Of a stretch of 64,000 nucleotides of DNA, positions 44,083-54,458 are shown piece after piece. Under the pieces are notes generated by a model. That model had not been told where the DNA came from, did no database searches, and worked only from the letters and a program-made list of their open reading frames with translations. Origin of the DNA: Sabellastarte sp. h YS-2021 (lineage: Eukaryota > Annelida > Polychaeta > Sabellida > Sabellidae). Location of the stretch: positions 66,869,603 to 66,933,602 of the forward strand of contig OZ024929.1 of the NCBI GenBank assembly GCA_964017235.1. Direction: 5' to 3'. The stretch's first letter is position 1, and every line of letters begins with the position of its first letter. A program made the position numbers and the translations under genes.

Positions 44083-44175
44083 GTTCCAGGTAAGCTATTG
44101 TAGTGCAATAAATTTTAATTACTTAAATATAGTTTTACAAGCTACAAGTTTACCATGTGGAACTGAAGAAAGTTC
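44083..44175. repeat. DIRS internal inverted region (ICR-like), copy C
   Basis: TTCTGTTCC..GGTAAGCTATTGTAG and CTACAAGTTTACCATGTGGAACTG form inverted arms around an AT-rich palindromic spacer. This is collinear with 1974-2080 in copy A. Confidence 0.65.
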
Positions 44176-44225
44176 CTCCGTGCCTCCTCACTGTATTACA
44201 TCTGAGGGGGTATGGGCATAATTTC

Positions 44226-44378
44226 CAATGAGAAGAAAGGAGTCTCGCGGTATTTCACTACGTTGTTCACCTTCAGTACTGAAGGTATTGAAACAGTATT
44301 ATGTGTCTATTTTTCTTGGACATTGGCCAGATGCCTGTGGCCTCCTGAGATAGCATTCAGTTCCACATGGTAAGCTTG
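44226..44378 (+). repeat. right inverted terminal repeat of DIRS copy C
   Basis: CAATGAGAAGAAAGGAGTCTC, TTCACCTTCAGTACTGAAGG, CTTGGACATTGGCCAGATGCC and GCATTCAGTTCCACATGGTAAG are the inverse of the left repeat. It is about 150 bp long, with a few small gaps relative to the left arm. Confidence 0.85.
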
Positions 44379-44589
44379 CAGCTTATAAAAATGAACATAT
44401 ACGGGTACTGTGCCAATGCATTGTTGTGAGTTCTTTTACCATATTAGGACATTGAATTATTGATTTTCTTTGTATTCTGTAGTAGTGGACAAGTTAGTGC
44501 CAAGCCAGAGCAGTATATACAGGGTAGAAAGTTTCAACCTTATTAAGTGTTGAACTGGTATACTAGATGGATAGCTCTTAAATTGTGGA

Positions 44590-44700
44590 TTTAGCGGCCA
44601 CGGTGATGCAGTGGTCACATATTCACCTCCCAACTCTGAGGTCTGCAGTCCAAACCCCAAACCCTATGTGGGAAAGTTGGTAGTTTCTTAGTTGATATAC
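44590..44700 (+). mobile_element. tRNA-derived SINE head, degraded
   Basis: GGCCACGGTGATGCAGTGGTCAC resembles an A box. CTCTGAGGTCTGCAGTCCAAACCCC is a damaged B-box region. GGGAAAGTTGGTAGTTTCTTA continues like the body of the SINE at 45300-45545 (opposite strand). The tail is absent. Confidence 0.65.
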
Positions 44701-45015
44701 TCTTTTTTTAATACTAAATCTAAATTATTAATTTCTAACATGAAAAAGTAGTCATATTTTAGACATGAAACACTGATGATTTCCTGTTGAAAACTGATCC
44801 TGACATATTTTCAACACTAAATGTAAGTTAGATTTCTGACAAGAAAAGTAGTCGTGTTTCACAATTATAATCAATACTAAATCTTGTTTAGGTAGTTATA
44901 GTTTAAACAAGAAATCTTAGTGATGTTGGGTTGAAAATTGATCCTAAAATACACTTTTTCAATAAAAAATCCAAGTTTGTTTTCTTAAAGGAAAAAGTGG
45001 TCATATTTTTGGAAA
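44701..45015. repeat. diverged short tandem repeats
   Basis: Blocks such as ACTAAATCTAA, TTTCTAACATGAAAAAGTAGTC, GTTGAAAACTGATCCT recur about every 110 bp, three times. No coding is seen. Confidence 0.55.
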
Positions 45016-45299
45016 AAAAACATGCTGAATATGGTGAAATGTATGACATGAGTATGTTAATTGTGTACCTTCTCCGAAAGTGGTGAGCTTTTAAAAAAAA
45101 TTATAATAAAAAATGTGTAATGGCTAGGCTATTTTGATTCATCCTTCTTAGTTCTTACATCGTCCTTTTTAATTTGTGTGTTTTACCTAAAGGACTACCT
45201 TTTCTCAGTTAATAAGTTAATTATTCTATATGTACAATATATTTGGCTATTACATTATCACAAAATTGCACATATATATTTTTAATAGCAGCTGTAGTC

Positions 45300-45545
45300 C
45301 CAAGGTTTAGATTTAGATTTATTTGTTGTTTTACGGTGCGTTCAACAGCCAGGGTCATATTGCGGCGGGTAGTTTACGGGTGGAGGAACCAGTGCATACT
45401 AGTTGGTCAAGATTCTGCATTGTAAACCACCGGGCATCAGCAAGTAGCTACCAACTTTCCAACATGAAGTGCCCGGCCCGAGATTCGAACCGGTAGCCTC
45501 AGAGGTTGGAGGCGAGCAATTTAACTGCTACACCACCGAGCCCCC
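45300..45545 (-). mobile_element. tRNA-derived SINE, minus strand, well preserved
   Basis: On the minus strand it starts GCTCGGTGGTGTAGCAGTTAA (A box), followed by GGTTCGAATCTCGG (B box, about 45480-45495). The body has GGAAAGTTGGTAGCTACTTGC and GTTTACAATGCAGAATCTTG. The tail is ATATGACCCTGGCTGTTGAACG..CCGTAAAAC, then (AAATCT)n-like sequence. The tail is the same module as in the SINE at 23943-24103 and in 35400-35640. A run of C adjoins the head at 45541-45552. This is the best-preserved member in the window. Confidence 0.88.
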
Positions 45546-45552
45546 CCCCCCC

Positions 45553-46599
45553 CGTAGTCCCAAGGATAACAATCAAATTCAATATCAGTTTTTAAATTAT
45601 AATTCTAAACTGAAATCTACCCTTATGAAAACATAATCTGCAGTAAAAAAGTAGCACATTGGTGGATCATTAAAATCATTAGTATTTAATGAATATATAC
45701 ATATTTATAAAATCTATATGCTACAGTCATTCCTATGAACAAGACAAAAATATTTAGACAGAATAAGAAAATCACTTGTCAAAAGCAATATAAACCTAAG
45801 CTCTTCAGTTATAATGTTTTATCACTCTAACAACACAATAGCTCGGTGGGGTCATGGAGTTCATATATGTATCTTATCAGTACTCCTTGCTTTACTCAAT
45901 CCTAGGTCTGTGACTAAACTAATTTCTGACAGGACCACACAATAGGAAATGTTTACTCTTTTTCAATAGCATGGTCTGAGCTTGTCCAGTTAGATCCACT
46001 CATTTGTAGTCAAAATTGAAAACTAAGCTAGGGCAGCAATATGGGAAGTTGTACACATTTAGCTTGGCTGTGTTTTTTTTTCAAACTACATTCAAAACAT
46101 GAATATTTTGAAAGAGAGGCAGCAAAAATACTTTGTGATTTTACTTGAGAGTTTATTTCTAATTGCAATGTCTAGTTTTAAAATAATATTTAACAACTTT
46201 GACTGGATAAAATAATTAGACACAGAGAATGTTACATCACAAATATTTAATTGGTTTAAATATATTACCAAGAATTCATCAAATTATTGAAATTGGAGTA
46301 TCCTATAGGAACACAATGAATATCTAGTTGGAAAATACAAAAGATTATAATATATAACCATACTGAGTGATGAAGTTTGATTTACATGCTCCTGCAATAT
46401 TATGAACAGGTGCAATGAAATAACCATCCTAAATGAACATGTTATCATATATGCATGAATTGAATGGAAAATTACCATTTCCCACATTATTATGAGAATT
46501 CAGCTAGTCACATGAGAATCAGTGGTTTAATTGAGCTAATAAATGAGAAAAAAATATATAATTGCCATGATTTCAAAAAATAATTGGTGTTGGAGTAAC
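45553..46599. other. AT-rich stretch without recognised features
   Basis: No domain, repeat or convincing exon is seen on either strand. Confidence 0.45.
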
Positions 46600-47045
46600 A
46601 TAGATTAAAAATTGGATCTAGCTAAGAATAATTTGCAAAGTCAAAATATACTTCAACATTATTTCAACCATTAGATTCAACCTGATTTCAGTGGTTGGAT
46701 CCAACTAAAAACGGTTTGCAAACTTTACATGTACTTCAACCGCATTTCACCCATTGAATTCAACATGATTTACCCATTGAATCCAACTGAAAACAGTTTG
46801 CAAAATCCACATGTATTTCAACCACATTTCATCCTTGTATTCAACCTGATTCCACCCATTAATTTTAACATGATTTCAACCGTTGGATCCAACTAAACCG
46901 GTTTGCAAAATCTACACATATTTCAACCAGATTTCCCCCGTTGGTTTCAACCTGATTTCACCCATTAGTTTCAACATGATTTCACCGGTTGGATTCCAAT
47001 TAATAACGGTTTACAAAATCCATATGTATTTCAACAAGATTTCTA
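46600..47045 (+). repeat. TTTCAACC / GATTTCACCC minisatellite
   Basis: Sub-repeats of about 20 bp (TTCAACCNGATTTCACCCNTTG) are organised in larger units. ACGGTTTGCAAAATC recurs at about 46711, 46794, 46898 and 47005 (83-106 bp apart). The small plus-strand open frame at 46883 is a by-product. Confidence 0.8.
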
Positions 47046-47054
47046 AGTTGCGTA

Positions 47055-47290
47055 CCTGCTGGGGAAGCCTTCTTTATAAATGACAACAGCCCTTTTTAAT
47101 GCATCAGGGAAAGCGCCTTTGCTGAGGGAACAATTTTGCACCTTGGTTATGGATGGATTTGGAGGAAGCAGGCTTTACAAGTATTTACAAGATCCTCTGA
47201 GAAAATGAAGTCTGCATTGACTGGGGCTTCTGACAACGTCGGCAGGGTGATGATTTGTGAGAATATTGACAGGAAATGATAGGTGAGTTT
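47055..47290 (-). mobile_element. LINE fragment (CR1/L2 group), minus strand
   Basis: GGGAAAGCGCCTTTGCTGAGGGAACA and CTTGGTTATGGATGG match 48262-48312, which is the RT N-terminal region of the neighbouring LINE fragment. The coding is broken. Only about 230 bp remain. Confidence 0.65.
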
Positions 47291-47484
47291 TTATTTGCTC
47301 TTAAAGATATTTTATTAGCCTTTTTTACAATAATAACCAACCCTCGGATGGGGCGAGGGCAGCAAACACCCCCATCGAGGTTATACACATAAATCATTAC
47401 AATATGTTTCACATGAGTTATTATATACAACAGATACATAAAGAAGAGATTTTGCTTATACATTAGAAAGGTTTCTAAATATCG

Positions 47485-48850
47485 TTACTCATTCAATGCA
47501 TGTCACCGCATTGAATGTCACCGCATTGTTTGAGAAGAGAGTTTTTTGTTGAGCATTAGAGCCCAAAACAATAAATCCAATTTAATTAGGGTTGAGTTTC
47601 AATTTACTGAGAGCCATCCTTCTTTGTACATCTTGAATGGAGGGGTTCAACTTAGCAAGAGCAGAAGCATTATTGGGAGATAAATGAACATACAATTTGG
47701 TATCATCTGCATGAATATGGAATTTTATGTCTGGATGGCAGCCAATGATTTTTAATCTAGTTGTATGAAGTGAAAACAGCCGTTGTCCAGGTTAGATCAC
47801 TGGGGGACTCCACAGAAAACCTTGCTTAAATTCAGATAGTGTAGAACCTATTTTAATGTCTTCACAATAAGCACTCAGGTACGAGGTAAACCACTTTAGA
47901 ACTGCTCCAATGAGACCAAATCAGGATCTGAGATAACCAAGGAGTGTGGTGGTCAATACTGTGAAAAGTTGCTGCCAAGTCAAACAACACCAGAACAATG
48001 GGTTCAGCATGTGTCAAGGAGAGATGGACCTCACATTTTAATGACAGTAGAACCATTTCAGTAAAATGACCCAGTTAGTGAGCAGAATGTTAAGGATTGT
48101 CAAACTTATTGGTATCGATATGGGTTATTAAATATTTAGCAGTGACCCACTCCACTGATTTGGATGGGAAGCAGGGACCAGACATCAGACAATAAATCTT
48201 GAGTTTATGTCCAGGTAGAAATGCCTTCTTTACAAGAGAGGTGCAAACAGCCATTTTAATCCATCAGGGAAAGCGCCTTCACTCAGGGAACAATATCGCA
48301 ACTTGGTTATGGATGGCAAAAAGTTATCAAAACAATCCTTAATAGAATGAATGTGGGTATAGGGTCAAGTAAACATGATTTAGTTTAAGAAGTGTTGATA
48401 ATCTTATGAAGTTCATCTTCACAGACTGAAAGTCATTGAAAGCAGGAGATGTTAAAGTAGATGCATTAATATGAGAGCCCAAAGTTGGGAACATATCCCT
48501 AATTTTGCACATTACCTTCCTTAGTGAGACTTGTCTTTATTAGCCAGTTGGTTGCCGTTTTTCCATGCGTGAGATGACAGGCACATGCTTGTTGAGCGCA
48601 TAGGTGAGACTAGCAACATACTGATTATATTCTGAGGCATTTGCATCTGGAGACAGTACAAATAGGATGTTGTTTAGATATTGACAAAACAGGTCAATAT
48701 CCATTTTATGATACCGACAGTAAGAGACATGTTTTTCAGTCTGGCTGAATTTAATTCTGATATGAATTTTATAGCCCTTAATCTCCAGCAAAGACAGACT
48801 TGAAGAGTCAACAACCAAGAAACAAGTCCACAATATCATAGTCCAAAGAC
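47485..48850 (-). pseudogene. LINE endonuclease end plus RT, broken, minus strand
   Basis: From 48840 downwards: VSYCRYHKMDIDLFCQYLNNI and ALNKHVPVISR correspond to VSYRRYHRIDIDQFRNNLNNI and VLDKHAPIISR in the intact LINE at 60227. KCEVHLSLTHAEPIVLVLFDLAATFHSIDH (RT motif A region) follows at 47970-48040. A VPQG-like stretch with stops and LKLNPN (motif D region) follow near 47590. It is thus the same family as 60227-63190 at moderate divergence, with many stops. Internal deletions join EN end to RT. Confidence 0.78.
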
Positions 48851-48869
48851 ACAGAAGGAGGGGTCCTCA

Positions 48870-49690
48870 CTACAGAGGCAATCGAAAAATACAATAAATG
48901 TAGGGTGGATAAGCTTTTGTGAAGAGATAAACTTTCAGTTTCTTCTAAAATGGCAGAAGAGATGTGGTAGGTTGGATGTCATTGGGCAACTCATTTCATA
49001 ACTTGAGAGCATCATAGGCAAGCAAAAAAGCAAAATTGCTTACTTCAATTATGAATAGATGGAATAAACGGGCACTTAAAGAACTTCACCTTCCGTCTGG
49101 CTACTACTAGTATTGTAAAAACTTTTCTGGGATTCAAAAATGCTCTGAAATAAGTTGGATAACCACTCTGAAGGAACTTATAGACCATTGTAGCTGTTTC
49201 GTACACTAACTGTTGTTGAACAGGCAACCAATACAAACTCTTATAACTAGAGTTATATGTGAACATCTAGCTGTGTTGGTGACAATCCTAGCTAAGCTGT
49301 TCTGTATACTTGGAGCTTCCTAACATTATATCCTCCTGAAAGACTCATGAACAAGGGATTAGAATAGTCAAACTCACAAGAACATTTGCAGCCTTCACAG
49401 TCGCTTCCTTTGTAAGATGCTGTCTGGGTCTCCAAAGATCTCTCAATTGTACAAAACAGGCCTTACAGACACTCTGTACATGCCTAGAAAAAGAAAAATC
49501 GGAGTTGAACCATACTCCCAGACTTTTTCTACTGTGGCAGGATGTAACGGATTACTAAGAATATTGCATGGCAAGGACTTCAGTTTTTCATGATGCAACT
49601 TTGATTCCAGAAATGACAAACTCTCTTTTATCAGGATTGAGTTTCAACTTATTTGCTGATAATCACTTGTTTATTTTTGTGGGTTTTTTT
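48870..49690 (-). pseudogene. LINE RT C-terminus, broken, minus strand
   Basis: Read on the minus strand from 49690: LSANKLKLNPDKREF, a GVWFNSDFS-like segment with shifts, LARIVTN, then YKSLYWLPVQQQLVYETATMVYK and FLQSGYPTYF (49045-49266). A KKLKVYLFTKAYPP ending follows at about 48905. These match the last 270 residues of the LINE at 60227. It stops where the fragment 47485-48850 begins, so two truncated copies lie head to tail. Confidence 0.78.
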
Positions 49691-49949
49691 AAAATCAGGA
49701 CATGACATGAGGAACTTGATCACTTTGGGTTCGAGAGTGGCAATTAACCTCCCCCCCCCCCCCCCCCATCGATGACAAGCCAACAACAAGCCACATCACA
49801 GGACAATACAAAAACAGAATATGCTAAAATATTGTTAGATATTTACACGGAATATCTAACAAGATATAGATCTTTATACTATAAGATAGAATGCTGTAAA
49901 AATTTGTTTTGAAATAATAAGTGGCCAAAAGAGAGTATAACATGACAAA
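49691..49949. other. short unassigned stretch with a C-tract
   Basis: A run of about 18 C at 49751-49768 lies in otherwise unassigned sequence, possibly the 3' UTR of the L1-group relic on the minus strand. Confidence 0.4.
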
Positions 49950-50500
49950 TTAGGACTGTAGTATATTTATCAAATTTTCTATTGTCTGACCAGTTATTTG
50001 ATATCTTGTACCTTCCAACAGGGTCTTGAAATGCAAAATATATTTTATCAAATAATTACAAAATTGTGGCATATTTAAATCTTTTTCATTAAAATGACAT
50101 TTAAAGATATAATGTTTTGCATGAATAATGATAGCATTAACCTCTCTATTTTGAACAATATCATGAAATTGTAACCCAGAATAACATCTCTTATATTTAC
50201 ACATGATAGTCCTTCTGACAGGCTCTAAATAATACATCACACAATTTTAGCTAGAAACTTTTAACTATCAAACATTCATAAAATAAGTGGTCAATTGTTT
50301 GAACCTCTGTCAAACACATTTTACAATTCGGTATATTTATTTTCTTCATTTTATAACAAACTGTTTGTCGAAGAAAGTGAAATAAAATCTTACATTGTAT
50401 GTCTTCGAATTGGTTTTCCACTGAAAATCTATTGAAAATATGTTGAAAAAACATTGAGGAACGAATCAAAAATCTAACTATGGAGGAAAAGGTCACAGAA
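49950..50500 (-). pseudogene. L1-group LINE ORF2 C-terminal domain, minus strand
   Basis: Two adjacent minus-strand frames give QCKILFHFLRQTVCYKMKKI, IPNCKMCLTEVQTIDHLFYEC and, after a shift at about 50245, VNAIIIHAKHYIFKCHFN. The cysteine/histidine cluster CxxC...HxxxxC with the preceding FKILHR-like helix and following AKxYIYxCRF block is the hallmark C-terminus of L1/Tx1-clade ORF2 proteins. The endonuclease and RT parts are absent. It is a 5'-truncated relic. An L1-group ORF1 relic begins next to it on the opposite strand, so the two are separate insertions or an inversion product. Confidence 0.78.
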
Positions 50501-50529
50501 ATTCTGTTTGTGCTAAAAAAAACTTACAA

Positions 50530-51078
50530 TTAACTCAGTGCTTGATCTAAAATCTTTACAATCGGAAAGTAAGCAGTTAAAACTTCACCAGCTTGACTCA
50601 GACGATATTATAGCCAAACTGTCACAAAAGGTGGAGAAGCTAGAAGAAAAACTGACAACCATGGAAGCCCACAGTATGTCAAAAATGTAGCCATCTATAA
50701 ACTACAGGAAACACCGGATGAAAATGTCTACTGAAAAGTACAAGAATTCATTGTCTCAGACTTGAAAATTCCCCAATCAGAAATTTTTTTGTGAAAAAAT
50801 CCATCAGCGGATATTAGAATAGATGTGGCTCATAGAATTGGGGCAAAAGGAAATAAGCCAAGATGAGTGGTGGTGTCATTTGCCACAAAGAGAGGCCATG
50901 ATGTGGTGTTATCCTGTGCAAGACACTTAAGATCTACACCATACTCAATAGGCGAGCAACTACCAAAAGTGATGAGAGAAAGAAGTACCACCCAAATTCC
51001 TTTCTTAACTTCAGTTAGAAAGGAAGCCAGAGAAACTGGTTCCAGCTCAAGAGCCATCCTTTACCAACAGTTTTGAAT
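50530..51078 (+). pseudogene. L1-group ORF1-like protein (coiled coil, RRM-like, CTD), broken
   Basis: The first part is a coiled coil (SVLDLKSLQSESKQLKLHQL, LSQKVEKLEEKLTTMEAH). An RRM-like start follows (NVAIYKLQETPDENVY), then IRIDVAHRIGAKGNKPR and a final domain VVVSFATKRGHDVVLS, STPYSIGEQLPKVMRERS and SVRKEARETG. This is the domain order of L1 ORF1p, an RNA-binding chaperone that coats LINE RNA. In-frame stops occur in about three places (around 50732, 50790 and 50862). A frame free of stops runs from 50867 to 51076. No start is identifiable upstream of 50530. Confidence 0.72.
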
Positions 51079-51504
51079 CTAACCTAGTCAACTATATAAC
51101 AGTCGATACTACCCCACTGAGCTACGACCAAATCCAATCGACCCTTCCAGTAGAGGTGAACTGTAGCCGTTTCCAAGGCTATTCACACTGCATACACACC
51201 AGATCTGAGGCAGTTCAGTTCAGTCCTGAGAGCCCTCCACCAGAATCTAGATACTGTTTCATGTGATCATATCATTTATGCATACAGCGTAACAGACTTG
51301 GATGGGAAGATCATTTCTGGCCATAGTGACAGAGGTGTGTGGGGAGCAGGGACAATACTTTATGACCTTTCACAAGTGAACAATGCCAATGACTGTATCT
51401 TGATTGTGACAAGGAAGTTTGGTGGTCACAATCTGGGCAAGCTAAGGTTTGACCTAATCAGGAAATCAGCAATCGATGCTTTAAAATACCTAAATGGGAA
51501 ATAA
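51079..51504 (+). pseudogene. IMPACT/UPF0029-like domain downstream of ORF1
   Basis: In the frame from about 51195 to 51504 the text runs FSSVLRALHQNLDTVSCDHIIYAY, then GVWGAGTILYDLSQ, CILIVTRKFGGHNLGKLRF and a stop. The block VTRxFGGxxLG, preceded by a G-rich turn and an xHxxYAY strand, matches the order seen in the IMPACT/YigZ (UPF0029) family, where VTRYFGG is characteristic. Upstream, the bases after the ORF1 stop read on openly (SNLVNYITVD..) in another frame and join this domain through one shift near 51195. I infer that ORF1 once had this domain as its C-terminus. Homology is by motif only and needs a profile search. Confidence 0.5.
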
Positions 51505-51589
51505 AAACTGAGGTAAAAGCAAACAAGAAATAAAAACTACAAGATAAGACACTGCTTTTATTTCTTTCAAAAAAGCAGTTATATGACAT

Positions 51590-51806
51590 GTAACTGTGTG
51601 TATTCAGTTAAAGCATTAAGCTTCTGGTAAGGAGCTTTTTAAATGATTCTGCATAAATAATAACTTACAACAGAGTTGTATTTAAGGAAATAATATCTTC
51701 CTAAATATTACAGCAATTTGTGTACTCTTGTTTTCCAAATGTTAATTGTAGCAGTAATTTCATGTTTTATACTTTGTACATTGTTGCTACTTAACTTTTA
51801 TAAGAC
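51590..51806 (+). repeat. satellite flank left of the Ngaro-like element
   Basis: CTGCATAAATAATAACTTACAACAGAG-type text, ATATTACAGCAATTTGTGTACTC and TACTTAACTTTTATAAGAC match 57905-58070 closely. The match stops at 51806, where the Ngaro-like element begins. Confidence 0.8.
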
Positions 51807-52266
51807 ATTCCCCAGAGGGAACCAAAAGAAACCCAATAATTGGGAATATATAATATTTATTCTACTATTCTTTGACTGTCAATCATATAACATATAATAT
51901 GCATGATAATTTTACAAGGACATGTTAATAACATCTATGTAAGAATTACTGATACTGTTTAGCATATTAAGACATTACTTTATTCGTAATATATTTACAT
52001 TACAAATATGCCCAAGTAAACAGGGTTTGAGACACCCTGACAGTTGCAAAAGTAAAATTAAGGGATGTAATTTTTCAAGGTCATATGCCATGACAAAGGT
52101 GACATATTACTAGGAACTGGTGTGACTATGACAACTTACAAGAAAAGGGGAAATGTTTTAACTTCTAAACTGTAAATATAACTGAATTTAGCATACAATT
52201 ATTGACTACAAAAGAGAAAATGTGTGATTGAAGATGCACAAAGGCACCCAAACAGCCAAAAAGTCA

Positions 52267-53256
52267 TTAGGGATGTAAAAAACGCTGGAAGGTGGATGAT
52301 ACAGGTGAGGAAAGTTGAGGTGTGGATTTGATGTATTTCCATACAGAGTGTGATTTCCAGGTCCCATGGAACATAATATCCTGTAGAGGAACACCATTGT
52401 GGAAAGCCCAAGTGGCACCAGAGCGCCTAAAATCATGGAATTTTAAGGCTGGTGAAATATTCAATGTTCTGGAAATAGAATGCAAATGTCGTCTGGCCAC
52501 TGAATCAGTTAAAGGAACTAGACCATGGGACCTGGGAATAAGAAATAATGGTTGGTTTGAGGAAGCAGGGATGTGATGCAATAATGACTTAACTGCTTTA
52601 TATGGGCAAAGTATGGAGTCACCTAAGATTGGAATTGGAATGGTGTGTATGTCAGTTCGATTCTGAATTGTTTTAGACCATTTGACTATTACATTCGCTC
52701 CATGATCTGTAAGTATAATGTCACCACGGGCTAACTGCCTAGTTGCATCAAAAGCCATGATGGAATGTGGAAGAATATTGGAAATTCTAAGAAAAGTGAA
52801 AAATGCTAAAGAATACAATGCAGTAAACTGTATAGGAAATTGAAATGTCTGTGTGGTCAAAAGGATTTGTTGGAGCAAATCAGTGGATATAATGTTTGTT
52901 GACTTAGGTAGTAGTGGTCGATCTAGCTTTAATGCTTTGGAAAACAACTGAATTTGTTCATGTCTAAATGGGGTTGTATCAAGGTTGTAAATTATGAACT
53001 GGGCTCTGACTCCAGCCATATAATTGGCTATATTGGCTGCTGTTAGGCCATTTTCAGACAGAAACTGCATGAACATTAACAACAATGAGTGGTTTACCTG
53101 ATGGTGGCACAGTCCAGTTGCCACCAGGAAACCCAGGAAGTCAGAGAACATTCTATGATATGTCCTAGCTGTGGCTGGTCGAAAAGCCATCTGTAACCTC
53201 TGCCTGGCCCTGGTGGCAAGCTGGGCTGTGGGGGTGTCACCATCTGTAGAATACAA
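52267..53256 (-). CDS. tyrosine recombinase of the Ngaro-like element (intact frame)
   Basis: A 329-residue open frame with no stops. The N-terminal SAM-like half has AFRPATARTYHRMFSDFLGF. The catalytic half shows box I arginine at R157 (FLRISN), a lysine in the beta-hairpin position (K192/K194), HDFRRSG (H274, R277), HGTW (H298) and the nucleophile Y308 (VWKYI). All residues of the YR active set are therefore present. It would integrate a circular cDNA by site-specific strand exchange without target duplication. The first codon of the open frame is TTG; the first ATG is M23. It begins a few bases after the RT/RNase H stop in another frame. This is the best-preserved YR in the window. Confidence 0.88.
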   Translation of the reverse strand: MYSTDGDTPTAQLATRARQRLQMAFRPATARTYHRMFSDFLGFLVATGLCHHQVNHSLLLMFMQFLSENGLTAANIANYMAGVRAQFIIYNLDTTPFRHEQIQLFSKALKLDRPLLPKSTNIISTDLLQQILLTTQTFQFPIQFTALYSLAFFTFLRISNILPHSIMAFDATRQLARGDIILTDHGANVIVKWSKTIQNRTDIHTIPIPILGDSILCPYKAVKSLLHHIPASSNQPLFLIPRSHGLVPLTDSVARRHLHSISRTLNISPALKFHDFRRSGATWAFHNGVPLQDIMFHGTWKSHSVWKYIKSTPQLSSPVSSTFQRFLHP

Positions 53257-53258
53257 GT

Positions 53259-54458
53259 TTATATGTCATGGTTAAGTTTCATAAGATCGACATGTGTGTT
53301 GATCCAAATAAATTGTGGTAAAAGCTGATAAAGTTTAATTAGTGGATCTTTTGTTACATTCCACCTGGAAAGCAAATCAGCAATACTGTTTGACTTGCCA
53401 GGGATATGGTGAACATGAATATTTATGTTAAATATGGCACAAATCAACCAGATATTTCTGGCACAAGTGGCTAAGAAAGTATCTTTGGTTTTGCCAGAGG
53501 TAAGTACTTCAACTACTGCCAAGTTATCACATTTGATGTCAATAGTTTTATTTGACCATGCAGAAGCCCAAACTTTCAGTGCAACCACTACATTTAACAT
53601 CTCAAGTTGTGTTATATGTAGATGCTGAAACTGGGAAGGAATGGACAAAGTATATACCATATTTGCAAAAGTAGCCCCCATACCCGTTAGTGAAGCATCT
53701 AAATGAACTACATGCTGAGGTGTCCTATTATCGAAATAAGTAACCCCATTATATTGGTCCAAAAAGGTATTGAACCAACATAAATCCTGGAAAAATTCAG
53801 GTGTTAAATTGAATCTAATCGAATCATGATGAGACCTCAAAACCTGTAGCATATGATTCAAGAAGATACGAGCCGGTTTGCTACATTTAGTGATGTACAA
53901 CAATGAGCCCAATAGGGACTGATGCTGTTGTTTTGTAACTACTTTTTTATGTGTCCATTTGTGACATAAAGTTTTAATTTCCTGAAGTTTTTCCTCAGGA
54001 ATAGATAATGTTTTATTAACAGTATCAACTTGTATGCCTAAACATGTGACACATGTAGAGGGAGGAACCAATTTTGAATCACTCACCTCTAATCCTAGGT
54101 CCTTAAGCAAGGACAAAAGAAATTGATAAGATTGATGAATTTTGGACGGTAATCCTATATATATGAGGTCATCTATGTAATTTAAGAGTGCATTATGATT
54201 GTGTTTTTTCATAATGAACCGGATTGCATCGGAACACCTTAGGTCCATTATTGTACGTCTTTTATCAGTATTTTGCTTTGGGCGAGTCATCAATGGGGAA
54301 ATGTGAACTGGAAATGGCAGTTGTTGAAAAGGGCCATATATTGCTCCATAGTTTAATTCTTCAGTTATATATCTGTCAATGTGATCCTTATATTGTGTGG
54401 CTGAAGTATGATTTTGGTGTGTTGGTTGAATTCCTGTCAAAGTCGAGAGGGAAGCCAT
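53259..54458 (-). pseudogene. RT/RNase H of the Ngaro-like element with the RT core deleted
   Basis: A 399-residue open frame. RT fingers are recognisable (EELNYGAIYGPF, SPLMTRPKQN, RRTIMDL, residues 31-73). The text then jumps to RCSDAIRFIM and NYIDDLIYIG (motif C, residues 93-102). Motif A, with its catalytic aspartate, and the start of motif B are missing, an in-frame deletion of roughly a hundred residues judged from the family. The RNase H part is complete: D254 (HLDASLTG), E286, D311 (KCDNLAV) and D361 (SIADLLSRW). The gene can therefore be translated, but cannot polymerise. The overlap with the upstream frame (54388-55503) indicates a frameshift in what was one pol ORF. Confidence 0.85.

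Larger units (their letters stand above)
39945..44378 (+). mobile_element. DIRS-like YR retrotransposon copy C, internally deleted, both ends present
   Basis: The left ITR (39945-40084) and right ITR (44226-44378) are inverted copies. Between them are gag, the N-terminal half of RT, the C-terminal half of YR, the 3' non-coding region and an ICR-like hairpin. The end of RT, RNase H, the methyltransferase part and the start of YR have been deleted together. The span is 4.4 kb. Such a copy could only move if another element supplied the enzymes. Confidence 0.87.

Noticed and set aside
45475..45545. Possible tRNA gene on the minus strand (good A and B boxes)
   Set aside because: No acceptor-stem pairing or full cloverleaf is visible. 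The segment continues into a SINE body and tail shared with two other copies, so it is a SINE head.
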